Shown piece after piece: positions 8,045-16,652 of a stretch of DNA of 64,000 nt (the first letter of the stretch is position 1; each line of letters starts with the position of its first letter). This DNA comes from Geothrix sp. SG200 (GTDB lineage Bacteria > Acidobacteriota > Holophagae > Holophagales > Holophagaceae): positions 462,401 through 526,400 of the forward strand of contig NZ_JAKZFR010000002.1 of assembly GCF_022808935.1 (NCBI RefSeq), read 5' to 3'. Position numbers and translations under genes: made by a program. A model generated the notes under the pieces. The model was not told the DNA's origin, made no database searches, and saw only the letters and a list, made by a program, of their open reading frames with translations.

Positions 8045-11000
8045 ATGACCCCCCCACGCCGGACCCTCGCTTTCCTTCTGTTCGCCTTGCTGGTGGGCCT
8101 CGTGCCCTGCAGCGCCGCGGACGCGCCCCGAACCTGCCAGGACTGCCACCCCAAGGTCCGCCAGGCCGCCGCTCCGGCGACAGCTCACAAGCCCCTGCTC
8201 GACGGAAAGTGCCAGTGGTGCCACAAGCCCCACGGCGCGGCGAACGTCAACCTCCTCCACGAGGGCGGCGGCCGGGCCCTCTGCGCCATCTGCCACAAGG
8301 GGTTCAAGCAGGCCGCCAGTGAGCGCCCGGCGCACCGCTTCGAGTCCAAGGGCGAGTGCGGGGCCTGCCACGGCGCCCACGACACGGGACGCAAGCGCCT
8401 GCTCCGGAAGGACGCGCAGGAGCTGTGCCTCTCCTGCCACGCGGACATCAAGGCCCGCACCACCTCGGCCCATCCCCATCCCGCGACGGACGACTGCCTG
8501 GCCTGCCACCAACCCCATCCCTCGGCCACGCGCAATCTGCTGAAAGCGGGCGTCCCGGGCCAGTGCGGCACCTGCCACGACCTGGCCGGTCTCTCGAAGA
8601 CCCACGGCGGCTTCCCGCTGAAGGCCGAAGCCTGCGCCACCTGCCACAACCCCCACGGTGGCGCGGCCAAGGGCCTCCTCCGCGACCGCGTGCACGCACC
8701 TTTCGCCCCGGGCTCCTGCGCCGACTGCCACGCGCCCGCCGCCGGCGGCGCCGTGAAGCTGGCGAAGGCCGTACCCGAACTTTGCCTGGACTGCCACGGC
8801 CCCCTGCCCGGCCCCGGCGTTCAGCACCAGCCGGCGAAGGACGGCGACTGCCTCACCTGCCACCGGCCCCATGCCGGGGACGCCAAGGGCCTCCTCACCG
8901 CCCCTCCCCAGGAGCTGTGCGCCAGCTGCCACACGGACCTCGCCAAGGGGAAGTCCATGCATCCGCCCTTCCGCGATGGCGCCTGCATGGACTGCCACCG
9001 CCCCCACGATTCGAAAGAGAAGGCCCTCCTCACCGCGCCCGCGAAGCAGCTCTGCCTCACCTGCCACGAGGATCTCGTCAAGGGCAAGAGCCAGCACGCG
9101 CCGGCCGCCCAGGGCGACTGCCTCGCCTGCCATGAGGCCCACGCCAGCGCCACGGCTCCCGTCCTGAAGCAGCCCGGAGAGACGCTCTGCGCCACCTGCC
9201 ACACGGGCGTGGCGAAGGGCGAGGTGGCCCATGCTCCGGCGAAGAAGGGCCAGTGCCTCGCCTGCCACACGCCCCACGCCTCCGATTCCGCCAAGCTCAT
9301 CAAGGGCGGCGAGCTGGCCGCCTGCGGCGCCTGCCACGAGAAGATCGTGAAGCGCAAGGTTCTCCATGCCCCGGTGAAGAACGGCCAGTGCAGCGCCTGC
9401 CACACGCCCCACGGCGGCGCGCTCGCGAAGCTCCTGAAGGACGACACGGAGAAGCTCTGCACCACCTGCCACGGCGACCTGATGAAGGGCGACGCCAAGC
9501 ACCAGCCCGCCACCGGCAAGCGCGGCTGCCTCGCCTGCCACGATCCCCACGGCGGCGACCAGGCCAAATTCCTCAAGCGCGACCAGCCCGAGGGCTGCTA
9601 CGCCTGCCACACCCGCAAGGACAGGTTCCAGGTCGTGCACTCCCCCGTGAACGATGGCCAGTGCAGCAGCTGCCACAGCCCCCACTCCGGCAGCGGGCCG
9701 GCCCTGCTGGCCTCCCCGAAGATCCAGGAGACCTGCGCCACCTGCCACGACCTCGCGGACGAGGCCCTGGGCCGCAAGCACCTCACCAGCTCGCTGGCGA
9801 AGGTGGACTGCCTGGGCTGCCACGAGCCCCACACCTCGACGAAGAAGGGCCTGATCCTCAAGGGCGCCCATCCCCCCTTCCTGGAGAGCTGCGGCAACTG
9901 CCACACGACGCCCGATCCCAGCGCCAAGCTCCCCGCCGGCACGCCCCGCCTGGACCAGCCCGTGCCCCAGCTCTGCCAGGGCTGCCACGCGGACCTGGAG
10001 CCCAAGGCCGGCGCCACCCAGCACCAGCCCTTCAAGGGCGGCGAGTGCCTGTCCTGCCACCGGCCCCACGCCTCGAAGAGCGAGTCCCTGCTGGAGAAGC
10101 CCGGCAGCCAGGTCTGCCTCACCTGCCACGAGAAGGCCGAGGCGCCCAAGGGCGGCTGGGCGCACAAACCCTACCTGGACGGCAGCTGCCGCGACTGCCA
10201 TGCGCCCCACCAGACCGAGACCCCCCATCTCCTGCGCCAGAAGACCCTCGACCTCTGCCTCACCTGCCACACGGCCATCGCAGCGGCGGTGAAGTCCAAG
10301 CACGCCCACCAGCCCGCTGCCTCCGGCGAGTGCCTCAGCTGCCACGGGGCCCACACGGGCAAGCTGGCCAAGGGCCTCCTCCAGCCCGTGGAGGAACTCT
10401 GCGTCAGCTGCCACGACGCCGGGGATCTGAGGAAGGCCCACAAGGGCTACCCCGTGTCCGCCAAGGACTGCGCCACCTGCCACGATCCCCACGGCTCCAA
10501 CAACGACGGCATGCTCAAAGCCACGGCCCACCCGCCGGTGGCGGAGGGCGGCTGTTCGACCTGCCATGCAGAACCCACCTCGGCCAAGCCCTTCGGGACC
10601 AGCGAGGCCCTGCCCGGTCTCTGCTTCAACTGCCACGACGGCGTCGCCGCGGCCGCCAAGAAGGCTTTCCCCCACCCCCCGGTGGCCAACGGCGAGTGCA
10701 CCGCCTGCCACACGCCCCACGCCTCCACCCGGCCTTCGCTCCTGGCGGGCAACCCCCGTGACCTCTGCCTCCAGTGCCACGACGGGCTGCGGGACGAGGC
10801 CAACAAGGCGGTCTCCCGTCACAAGCCCGTGATGGACGGCCAGTGCGCCACGTGCCACACGGCCCACGGCGGCGACGCCAAGGGCTTCCCCCGCGGCGAG
10901 GTCCAGACCCTCTGCCTGAGCTGCCACAAGGACAAGAAGGCCGGCCACCCCGTGGCCAACCATCCCACCTCAGGCCGCACCATCAAGGCCACGGGCAAGC

Positions 11001-11089
11001 CCCTCTCCTGCCTGTCCTGCCACCAGCCCCACTTCTCCAAGAGCCCCAAGCTCCTGGCCGTCAGCGGCTGCGACGCCTGCCACGGGTAG
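8045..11089 (+). CDS. Giant multiheme c-type cytochrome, 42 CxxCH motifs
   Basis: The protein has 1014 aa with an N-terminal signal peptide (hydrophobic residues about 8-24). I count 42 CxxCH haem-binding motifs and no large haem-free domain. The chain is a repeat of roughly 45 residues carrying two haems. One lies in an LCxxCH context and one in a GxCxxCHxPH context, where the second His of the CxxCHxPH form could ligate a neighbouring haem. This places it with the doubled-CXXCH cytochrome families. It should be exported and matured in the periplasm by System II, whose genes (ResB, CcsA) lie 11-13 kb downstream. A role as electron conduit or store in extracellular electron transfer is inference. 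A strong terminator follows. Confidence 0.95.
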   Translation: MTPPRRTLAFLLFALLVGLVPCSAADAPRTCQDCHPKVRQAAAPATAHKPLLDGKCQWCHKPHGAANVNLLHEGGGRALCAICHKGFKQAASERPAHRFESKGECGACHGAHDTGRKRLLRKDAQELCLSCHADIKARTTSAHPHPATDDCLACHQPHPSATRNLLKAGVPGQCGTCHDLAGLSKTHGGFPLKAEACATCHNPHGGAAKGLLRDRVHAPFAPGSCADCHAPAAGGAVKLAKAVPELCLDCHGPLPGPGVQHQPAKDGDCLTCHRPHAGDAKGLLTAPPQELCASCHTDLAKGKSMHPPFRDGACMDCHRPHDSKEKALLTAPAKQLCLTCHEDLVKGKSQHAPAAQGDCLACHEAHASATAPVLKQPGETLCATCHTGVAKGEVAHAPAKKGQCLACHTPHASDSAKLIKGGELAACGACHEKIVKRKVLHAPVKNGQCSACHTPHGGALAKLLKDDTEKLCTTCHGDLMKGDAKHQPATGKRGCLACHDPHGGDQAKFLKRDQPEGCYACHTRKDRFQVVHSPVNDGQCSSCHSPHSGSGPALLASPKIQETCATCHDLADEALGRKHLTSSLAKVDCLGCHEPHTSTKKGLILKGAHPPFLESCGNCHTTPDPSAKLPAGTPRLDQPVPQLCQGCHADLEPKAGATQHQPFKGGECLSCHRPHASKSESLLEKPGSQVCLTCHEKAEAPKGGWAHKPYLDGSCRDCHAPHQTETPHLLRQKTLDLCLTCHTAIAAAVKSKHAHQPAASGECLSCHGAHTGKLAKGLLQPVEELCVSCHDAGDLRKAHKGYPVSAKDCATCHDPHGSNNDGMLKATAHPPVAEGGCSTCHAEPTSAKPFGTSEALPGLCFNCHDGVAAAAKKAFPHPPVANGECTACHTPHASTRPSLLAGNPRDLCLQCHDGLRDEANKAVSRHKPVMDGQCATCHTAHGGDAKGFPRGEVQTLCLSCHKDKKAGHPVANHPTSGRTIKATGKPLSCLSCHQPHFSKSPKLLAVSGCDACHG

Positions 11090-11145
11090 GATCCCTTCCC
11101 ACATGGAAGCCCTCGTCATCGGGCACCTGGCAAGACCGTTTCTAC

Positions 11146-11189
11146 GCAAAGAAAGGCCCACGGTGTTGCTCCCGTGGGCCTTTCTTTGC
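11146..11189. terminator. Bidirectional intrinsic terminator
   Basis: An 18-bp perfect stem (11146-11163 with 11172-11189, GGCCCACGG core) with AAAG-rich and T-rich flanks, between the plus-strand cytochrome and the minus-strand PPIase gene. Confidence 0.93.
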
Positions 11190-11220
11190 GCTCCGTGCTT
11201 CTGTGAGGATCCCGAAATGG

Positions 11221-12789
11221 TCAGCGCTTGTCCAGTTCCTGCGCCACCAGCTCCGCGCCGTGGACCTTCAGGTAGTCCACCCGCACGGCGTCCCGGCACT
11301 CGGCAAGGGGCATCACGGGGCCCTGACGCCGCTCCAACACGTTGAAGATCATGTAGCCATCAGGGCCCAGCATGGGGCCCAGCGGCTGGTCCACCGGCCC
11401 CTCGAGCATGGGCTGAAGCAACGTGGGGGGCACCAGCTTCCGGAGCGAGGCCACCTCGATCCACTCCGGTTCGGGGCGGTTGACAACCTCGGCATCCCCG
11501 TAGCGCTGCACGGTTTCCCGCCAGCTCAAGCCCGATCGGACCCGAGCCAGGGCCTCATTCACGCGGTCCTCCGAATCCGTCACGAGAACCTGGAGCCGCA
11601 GGGCCCCCACCTGGCGGAAGCGGTCGGGATAGGCCTCGTGGTGGGCCTTCAGATCCGAATCCGCCACCTTCGCCGTGGCCAGATAGGCCTCGGAGAACAG
11701 GGCATAGGCCTGCTGACGCTGGCTGGCCCACAGGGCACCGCGGACGGCGGGTCGGCGGTCCAGCCCCTTCGCTTTGGCTGCCGCGGCAAGGCGGATCGAA
11801 TCCGCGAGGCCTTCCATGAAGGAGGCCTTGGTGGCCGCCCCCAGGGAATGGCTCTGGCCCACGGTCTTCAGGGCTTCCGCGAGGTACTGCTTCGTGTCCC
11901 GCAAGGAGATCATGGCCCCCGCCACTCGGCCCGCGACGGCCTTCTCGTCACCAGGCTTGGGTTCCGTGGTCCGGTCCGACCCCAGGATCTTCAGATCGGC
12001 CTTGAGGGGATAACGCTTCCTCAGGTCCGTCAGGGTGGATTCCCGCTTCTGGGCGGCCAGGGCCTCGGCCATCTGCCGCATCCAGGTGTCCTTCACCGCC
12101 GGGAAGTCCTCGGCCTTGGGAGTCCGCACGGCGAACACCTTGGCCACGTGCCAGCCATACTCGGTCTTCAGCGGGCCGACCAGCGCGTCCACCGGAGCCG
12201 CAAACACTGGATCCCCGAAGGCCTCCACCAGCTGGTTTCGGCGAATCCAGCCCAGGTCGCCACGGTTCTTGGCCGCGCTGGGGTCGATGGAACATTCCGC
12301 GGCCACGGCGTCGAAGGCTTCGCCAGCCTGGATGCGCTTCTTGGCGCCGGCAGCTTCCTCCTCAGTCCGGCAGAGGACGTGCGAAATCTTGCGCTCTTCG
12401 CCCTGGTTCAGGAAGGCCGCACGGACCTGGTCCTCGGTCATGGTGTGGCCCGGCATGGAATCCAACCACGCCTTCCCGAGGACCTCCCTCCGGCTGCGCT
12501 CCAATCTCTCCCGGGCATCGGCCGTTCTCAGTAATCCCATGGCCTGGGCGCGCGACCAGGCCTTCTCCCAGCGGGCGGCCAGGGCCAGGACCTCCTTGGA
12601 GGCCATCGTGGGATTGGCGGCCTGAACGGCCTGCAGCTTTTCAGCCTCGGTCAGATCCTGGCCCGGTGTGGACTTCGGGGCCTTCGTCCTCTGGGGTCCC
12701 GCCTGGGCTACGGACACGAGCAGTAGGGCCGAGAGGCAGGCCGCCGTCCGGTTCGCCGGGCTGGGACACGGGGTGGATTCGGCTATCAC
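11221..12789 (-). CDS. Exported parvulin-type peptidyl-prolyl isomerase (SurA/PpiC-like)
   Basis: The protein has 522 aa from a GTG start, chosen because AAGGAG sits 5 bases upstream and a signal peptide follows (LSALLLVSVAQA). A longer ATG start would overlap the upstream cytochrome gene. The rotamase domain spans about residues 130-230, with RKISHVLCRTEEEA, FDAVAAECSIDPSAAKNRGD, GWIRR and TEYGWHVAKV. A helical chaperone-like region and a second, degenerate rotamase-like segment follow. Such periplasmic proteins help fold outer-membrane barrels. As the last gene after a beta-barrel and an octaheme cytochrome, it probably acts as their dedicated assembly factor (inference). Confidence 0.88.
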   Translation of the reverse strand: MIAESTPCPSPANRTAACLSALLLVSVAQAGPQRTKAPKSTPGQDLTEAEKLQAVQAANPTMASKEVLALAARWEKAWSRAQAMGLLRTADARERLERSRREVLGKAWLDSMPGHTMTEDQVRAAFLNQGEERKISHVLCRTEEEAAGAKKRIQAGEAFDAVAAECSIDPSAAKNRGDLGWIRRNQLVEAFGDPVFAAPVDALVGPLKTEYGWHVAKVFAVRTPKAEDFPAVKDTWMRQMAEALAAQKRESTLTDLRKRYPLKADLKILGSDRTTEPKPGDEKAVAGRVAGAMISLRDTKQYLAEALKTVGQSHSLGAATKASFMEGLADSIRLAAAAKAKGLDRRPAVRGALWASQRQQAYALFSEAYLATAKVADSDLKAHHEAYPDRFRQVGALRLQVLVTDSEDRVNEALARVRSGLSWRETVQRYGDAEVVNRPEPEWIEVASLRKLVPPTLLQPMLEGPVDQPLGPMLGPDGYMIFNVLERRQGPVMPLAECRDAVRVDYLKVHGAELVAQELDKR

Positions 12790-12832
12790 GGGAACTCCTT
12801 GGGATGGAGGGCTGGATCCTTCGAGCTCTGGA

Positions 12833-14056
12833 TCAGTAACGGGCCTGGACATGGTCGTAGCCATGACAGGTGAGGGTGCAGGTCCCGTGGCCCATTCCCA
12901 ACCGCTGGAAGTTGGCGCCCCCGACGGAGGAGGCCGTGACCACCGATCGGTCGAACTCTATGAGGGAAGCCTGCCTGGGTGATCCGTGGGAGGCATGGCA
13001 GGTGGCGCAGGCGGTGGGCTCCCCGTAGCCGGGCTGGAGAGCCCCGCTCCGCCCGGGACGGAGATCGCGCGAGGAGCGGATTCCCAACACCGCAGCAGCT
13101 TCAGAAAGACCCGGTACCCGCCTCGGCGCCGCGGGACCGCCGCCCGTGAACCCGTTCAGATGCTGGCTGTGGTAGGGGAAGGACTGGTTCGTCAGGATGG
13201 ACGGCTTGTCGTGGCATAGGAAGCAGAGGTCGTTGACACGGTCCCCCAGCCGTCCGAGATCCTTTTCGTGTCCGAAGGGGGCCTTGAGGATGGCGGGATT
13301 GGCGGACACGTGGGGGCCCCGGGAACCCGAGGCATCGGGATTGTCGTGGCAGGAGGTGCAGTCGAGCCGGCCCTGGAAGACCGAGGAACGCAGGCTCGGC
13401 AGATCGGGGCGGTCCGCCATCGTGGCCCCGATCCGGTGCGAGGAGACGGCCCCCTTGTCGAACTGAGAACCCAGGTCACGGGTCCCGGAGGGGAGCTGGG
13501 CCGCGTCCTGGCCGGCGTGGCAACCAAAGCAGATCTCGGCCACGGCCTGCGGCCGCCGGTCCAGCAGCTGGCCTCGGGCATCGAAGGCGGTGGTTCTCAG
13601 CTTGCCGCGCTCCTTCCCGTGGGCCTCGTGGCAGCCCAGGCAATCCTGGGCCAGGCGTACGGTCCTGGATTGGCCGTCCCGCGCCGTACGGAGGTAGGAC
13701 TCGGCCCGCCTTGAGCTGAACCGCCCCTTCACATGCCCCGAGCCCTGGCCGCTCCAGGGAGACAGTTTGGGTGCGGCCTCCAGGCCAGGAAGGGTGGCCG
13801 AGCCCTCGTGGCAGGACAGGCACAGGGGCTCCGTGGCTGCCCGGACCAGCTTCGACTTGCCCGGCAGCGCACCCTTGCGATGGCTCATGTGGCAGGAGGC
13901 GCAGAGGCCATGAGACGTGGAAGCCCCGCTGCGGGAGGGCGCCTGGCCCGCGGCAGGGGCGGGCCGCCCCTGGGCCGCGAGGAGGCCCATAGCCCACCCC
14001 ACGATCAATCCTGTCTGGATGGCACGCGACCACTGGATGGAGAACGCCTGCCTCAT
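12833..14056 (-). CDS. Octaheme c-type cytochrome (7 CxxCH plus one CxxxCH)
   Basis: The protein has 407 aa with an N-terminal signal or anchor sequence (residues about 12-28). Seven canonical CxxCH motifs are visible: CASCH, CLSCH, CLGCH, CFGCH, CTSCH, CFLCH and CATCH. An eighth near the C-terminus, CTLTCH, has three residues between the cysteines. Its ATG overlaps the stop of the beta-barrel gene (ATGA), so the two are likely made in fixed ratio. This is the arrangement of porin-cytochrome conduits in metal reducers, where the cytochrome sits in or against the barrel. Haem occupancy of the CxxxCH site is not assured. Confidence 0.9.
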   Translation of the reverse strand: MRQAFSIQWSRAIQTGLIVGWAMGLLAAQGRPAPAAGQAPSRSGASTSHGLCASCHMSHRKGALPGKSKLVRAATEPLCLSCHEGSATLPGLEAAPKLSPWSGQGSGHVKGRFSSRRAESYLRTARDGQSRTVRLAQDCLGCHEAHGKERGKLRTTAFDARGQLLDRRPQAVAEICFGCHAGQDAAQLPSGTRDLGSQFDKGAVSSHRIGATMADRPDLPSLRSSVFQGRLDCTSCHDNPDASGSRGPHVSANPAILKAPFGHEKDLGRLGDRVNDLCFLCHDKPSILTNQSFPYHSQHLNGFTGGGPAAPRRVPGLSEAAAVLGIRSSRDLRPGRSGALQPGYGEPTACATCHASHGSPRQASLIEFDRSVVTASSVGGANFQRLGMGHGTCTLTCHGYDHVQARY

Positions 14057-15834
14057 CGCCAGTTCCTCACGCAGATGGTATCGAACAACCGCAGCAACTC
14101 TAGGTTGAGGTTGTCATTGCGGAACCCTCCTTCCGTGCGGGCCGTCTGGTAGCGGACGCGGAGGGATATCTGGCGGAAGATCAGGTCGGTCCACGCCGAC
14201 AGGGTGGTCATCGCCGGACTCCCCGAGGCCTGGGACCGCAGGGCGAGGGCCCCAATGGGGATTTTCCACAGCCGGCTGGTCACGCCCACGGAGTAGTAGC
14301 GGCTCTGGGTTCCGGTGCCCTCAAACCCCGGCGCGACGGCGTTCCCGGTCGGCGTCAGGGCAGGATCGCGGTGGCTGGTGTTGGCGCCCAGAGAGGCCGT
14401 CAGGGTGGTAGCACCCAGGCGGTAGGACCCCCTCGCGAGGACATCCGTGCTGCGCAGGTCCAGCCCCGGCTGGGCCAACCCCCGGTCGTGCCTCACGTCG
14501 CCCATCAGAAACAGCGTCAGATTGCCGCGGGTCTGGACCTGACCCGTCACCCGGGCCCAGTCCAGCACGCCATTCGTGCTGCTGTCGCTCATGCGCCAGA
14601 GGTCGGCCGTGAAGTCGAAGGTGCCGGACTGGCGCATCCGGCGCTGCAGCATCTCCTGAGCCAGCTCAGAAGGGATATAGTCCGGGGGATACTCGTCGCG
14701 CACCCGGCGGTCGTAGCTCCAATCACTGAGGAAGAACAGGCTGTTCCGGATCAGCTCGGGCACGCTGCCGCCCCGGGCGAAACCCAGGTTCAGTGAGGTC
14801 AGGTTCTTCGACGTGGCCAGGAGCGGGCTGTCCTGGCGGAGGGAGGAGAGCCCCACATCCCCATGGACCCGCCACTCAGGCGTAAGGCGGTAGGAGGCGC
14901 CTGTCAGGAAGGAGCCGATGCGGTTGCTCCACCCCTCGGAGGGCGTGTCGGCCTTGCTGTAGCTGCCCGTGGTGTGGGTGTGCCACTGCTCCCGCTCGTA
15001 AACCAGCGTTTCCGACGCGAAGGCGCTGTTGGTGCGCGTCGTGTCCGAGATGTTGGCGCCGGCGGACACCTCGGTCAGGGAATGCCATGCGCCTCTGATG
15101 GGGCCGTAGAAGGAGGCATTGACGTTCGACCACTGGTTGAGGCCTGAATCCTGGAACTGGGATCGTGTGCGGAGCTTCCAATCATTCGCCAGGAACGTGT
15201 CCGTATCCAGGGTCGCGGTGATGAACCTCCAGGCCTTCAGATCGAGAGGCACGTATTCCTGGCGGATGGCCTGGAAATCCACCTGCGTCGTCCTCGAACG
15301 GTGGTGGTTCTCGAGCTTCCACTCCGACCAACCCTCGCGGTAGGCATTGGGAGCATCACCCCCCTCCAGGTGGGTGTCCCCCTTCCGGTAGGAGAGGGCC
15401 GTGCTCCCCAGGATGCGGCTGCTGCCTTGCAGCCCGGCGCCCCAGGCCTCACCCTTCATGGAGCCCGAACCGAAGAGATCCGGCGACTGAGTGCGCTGGT
15501 AGTCGACGAAGAGCTTGATGGGCCGGTAGGGGAACAGGCTGATCCGGGCGCCGTAGCTCTGGATCCCGGTGATGGTATCCGACTCACTGCCGTAGGCCAG
15601 GCGGTTGTATTCCACGGCGCCGTTCAGGGCCAGGGCGCCTAGGCGGTAGGTGAAGACCGGCAGGCCCGCTTCCACCTCGTAGGTGGCCTGGGTGGCGGAG
15701 GACGAACCCAGCTGGCTGACCTGCCACTGGTCGTACCGCAGCCGGAACCGCTGGTTCAGCACCAGCGGGCAGTCCTCGGACCACGCGGCCACCGCCGCGC
15801 TCGCGAGCATCAAGGTGAGAAGGCGAAACTTCAC
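14053..15834 (-). CDS. Outer-membrane beta-barrel, putative porin of a porin-cytochrome complex
   Basis: The protein has 593 aa from a GTG start preceded by GAGGGG. A signal peptide (MKFRLLTLMLASAAVAAWS) is followed by alternating polar/hydrophobic strands rich in Tyr, Trp, Ser and Thr throughout, with no soluble domain and no haem motif. That is what a large barrel (about 20-26 strands) looks like. Its C-terminus is unusual in ending in Arg rather than an aromatic residue. Coupled by overlap to the octaheme cytochrome and followed by a PPIase, it most likely forms the sheath of an electron conduit. No sequence-level match to a named family could be made by eye. Confidence 0.8.
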   Translation of the reverse strand: MKFRLLTLMLASAAVAAWSEDCPLVLNQRFRLRYDQWQVSQLGSSSATQATYEVEAGLPVFTYRLGALALNGAVEYNRLAYGSESDTITGIQSYGARISLFPYRPIKLFVDYQRTQSPDLFGSGSMKGEAWGAGLQGSSRILGSTALSYRKGDTHLEGGDAPNAYREGWSEWKLENHHRSRTTQVDFQAIRQEYVPLDLKAWRFITATLDTDTFLANDWKLRTRSQFQDSGLNQWSNVNASFYGPIRGAWHSLTEVSAGANISDTTRTNSAFASETLVYEREQWHTHTTGSYSKADTPSEGWSNRIGSFLTGASYRLTPEWRVHGDVGLSSLRQDSPLLATSKNLTSLNLGFARGGSVPELIRNSLFFLSDWSYDRRVRDEYPPDYIPSELAQEMLQRRMRQSGTFDFTADLWRMSDSSTNGVLDWARVTGQVQTRGNLTLFLMGDVRHDRGLAQPGLDLRSTDVLARGSYRLGATTLTASLGANTSHRDPALTPTGNAVAPGFEGTGTQSRYYSVGVTSRLWKIPIGALALRSQASGSPAMTTLSAWTDLIFRQISLRVRYQTARTEGGFRNDNLNLELLRLFDTICVRNWR

Positions 15835-15861
15835 AAAGGCCCCTCAGGAGAGCGCGTCCAG

Positions 15862-15896
15862 AAAAAGGCGGGGGGCGGGTGGAACCCACCCCCCGC
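15862..15896 (-). terminator. Intrinsic terminator after the tetraheme cytochrome gene
   Basis: A stem of 8 bp, one mismatch and 4 bp (15868-15880 with 15884-15896), followed on the minus strand by TTTTT. It sits between the tetraheme cytochrome and barrel genes, so the barrel is expressed by read-through or its own start. Confidence 0.85.
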
Positions 15897-15926
15897 GGGC
15901 CGAGCATGGTGAATCCTGGTGTGAGC

Positions 15927-16592
15927 CTACTTGACGTGGCAGGTCGTGCAGAGCTGCGAGTTGGTCATGGTCATGCGCAGGAAGGGCGCGATCGTGTTGT
16001 CATGCACGCTGTGGCAGCTGGCGCACTCGACCTTGCCGCTGAACAGGGGCAGGCCGCCCACGTTGGCCGTGGTGCCAGTCCCCGTCACGGCATTCAGCTT
16101 GCTCGGCACCATCGCCGCCGAGGTGTCATAGGTGATGGTCACGGGGTGGTCGTTGCTCAGGTCGACGCCGAGGGCCGGAGCATTCAGGAGATGGCCAGTA
16201 GTCGCGTCCACGTTGGTGCTGCCGGTCAGGGTGCCGAGGCCGCCGGTGGGCATGTTGATGAGCTGGCCCACGGAGGAGGTGCCGTCGTGGCAGGTGAAGC
16301 AGGCCAGGCTGGCGCCCGTGGGCTGGCCAGCCACCTGGACCAGGGTGGCGCTGGTGTAGGGGATGAAGGTGGGGGCGGTGGTCGTGTAAGCGTTCCGGTT
16401 CCACAGGGGCTGGTTGGCCAGGACGTTGGTCCCGGTCGCGGCATTGTGCGGAGCGTGGCAGAACACGCAGACCTGGGTGGTCGTGTACTTGGCGCCGGCA
16501 CCGGAGGCACTCAGGTCATGCTTGGTGCCCTTGATGCCCGCGGACAGGCTCAGCGAGCCGGCGGCCAGGAGGACGACGAGAAGGGACTTCAT
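15927..16592 (-). CDS. Tetraheme c-type cytochrome
   Basis: The protein has 221 aa. The signal peptide is MKSLLVVLLAAGSLSLSA. Four haem motifs are seen: CVFCH in VCVFCHAPHN, CFTCH, CASCH in ECASCHSVHD, and CTTCH at the very C-terminus. The KGTKHDLS start and CxxCHAPH motif resemble small exported cytochromes of the doubled-CXXCH group that are common near metal-reduction genes. The ribosome site GAGGTG lies 5 bases before the ATG. It is the second gene of the minus-strand set, after an NHL protein, and has its own strong terminator, suggesting it is made in excess over the barrel and octaheme proteins. Periplasmic electron carrier is the likely role. Confidence 0.92.
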   Translation of the reverse strand: MKSLLVVLLAAGSLSLSAGIKGTKHDLSASGAGAKYTTTQVCVFCHAPHNAATGTNVLANQPLWNRNAYTTTAPTFIPYTSATLVQVAGQPTGASLACFTCHDGTSSVGQLINMPTGGLGTLTGSTNVDATTGHLLNAPALGVDLSNDHPVTITYDTSAAMVPSKLNAVTGTGTTANVGGLPLFSGKVECASCHSVHDNTIAPFLRMTMTNSQLCTTCHVK

Positions 16593-16652
16593 GGTTCACC
16601 TCGTAGGTGGGTTGGGGGGGGGTGGGGGAAAGAGCGGGCGGCGAGAGCCGCC

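Noticed and set aside
7928..10963. A 1011-codon open frame antisense to the 42-heme cytochrome
   Set aside because: It is a mirror of the repetitive GC-rich cytochrome gene; it has only Val/Gly/Ala/Arg-rich composition, no motif and no ribosome site.
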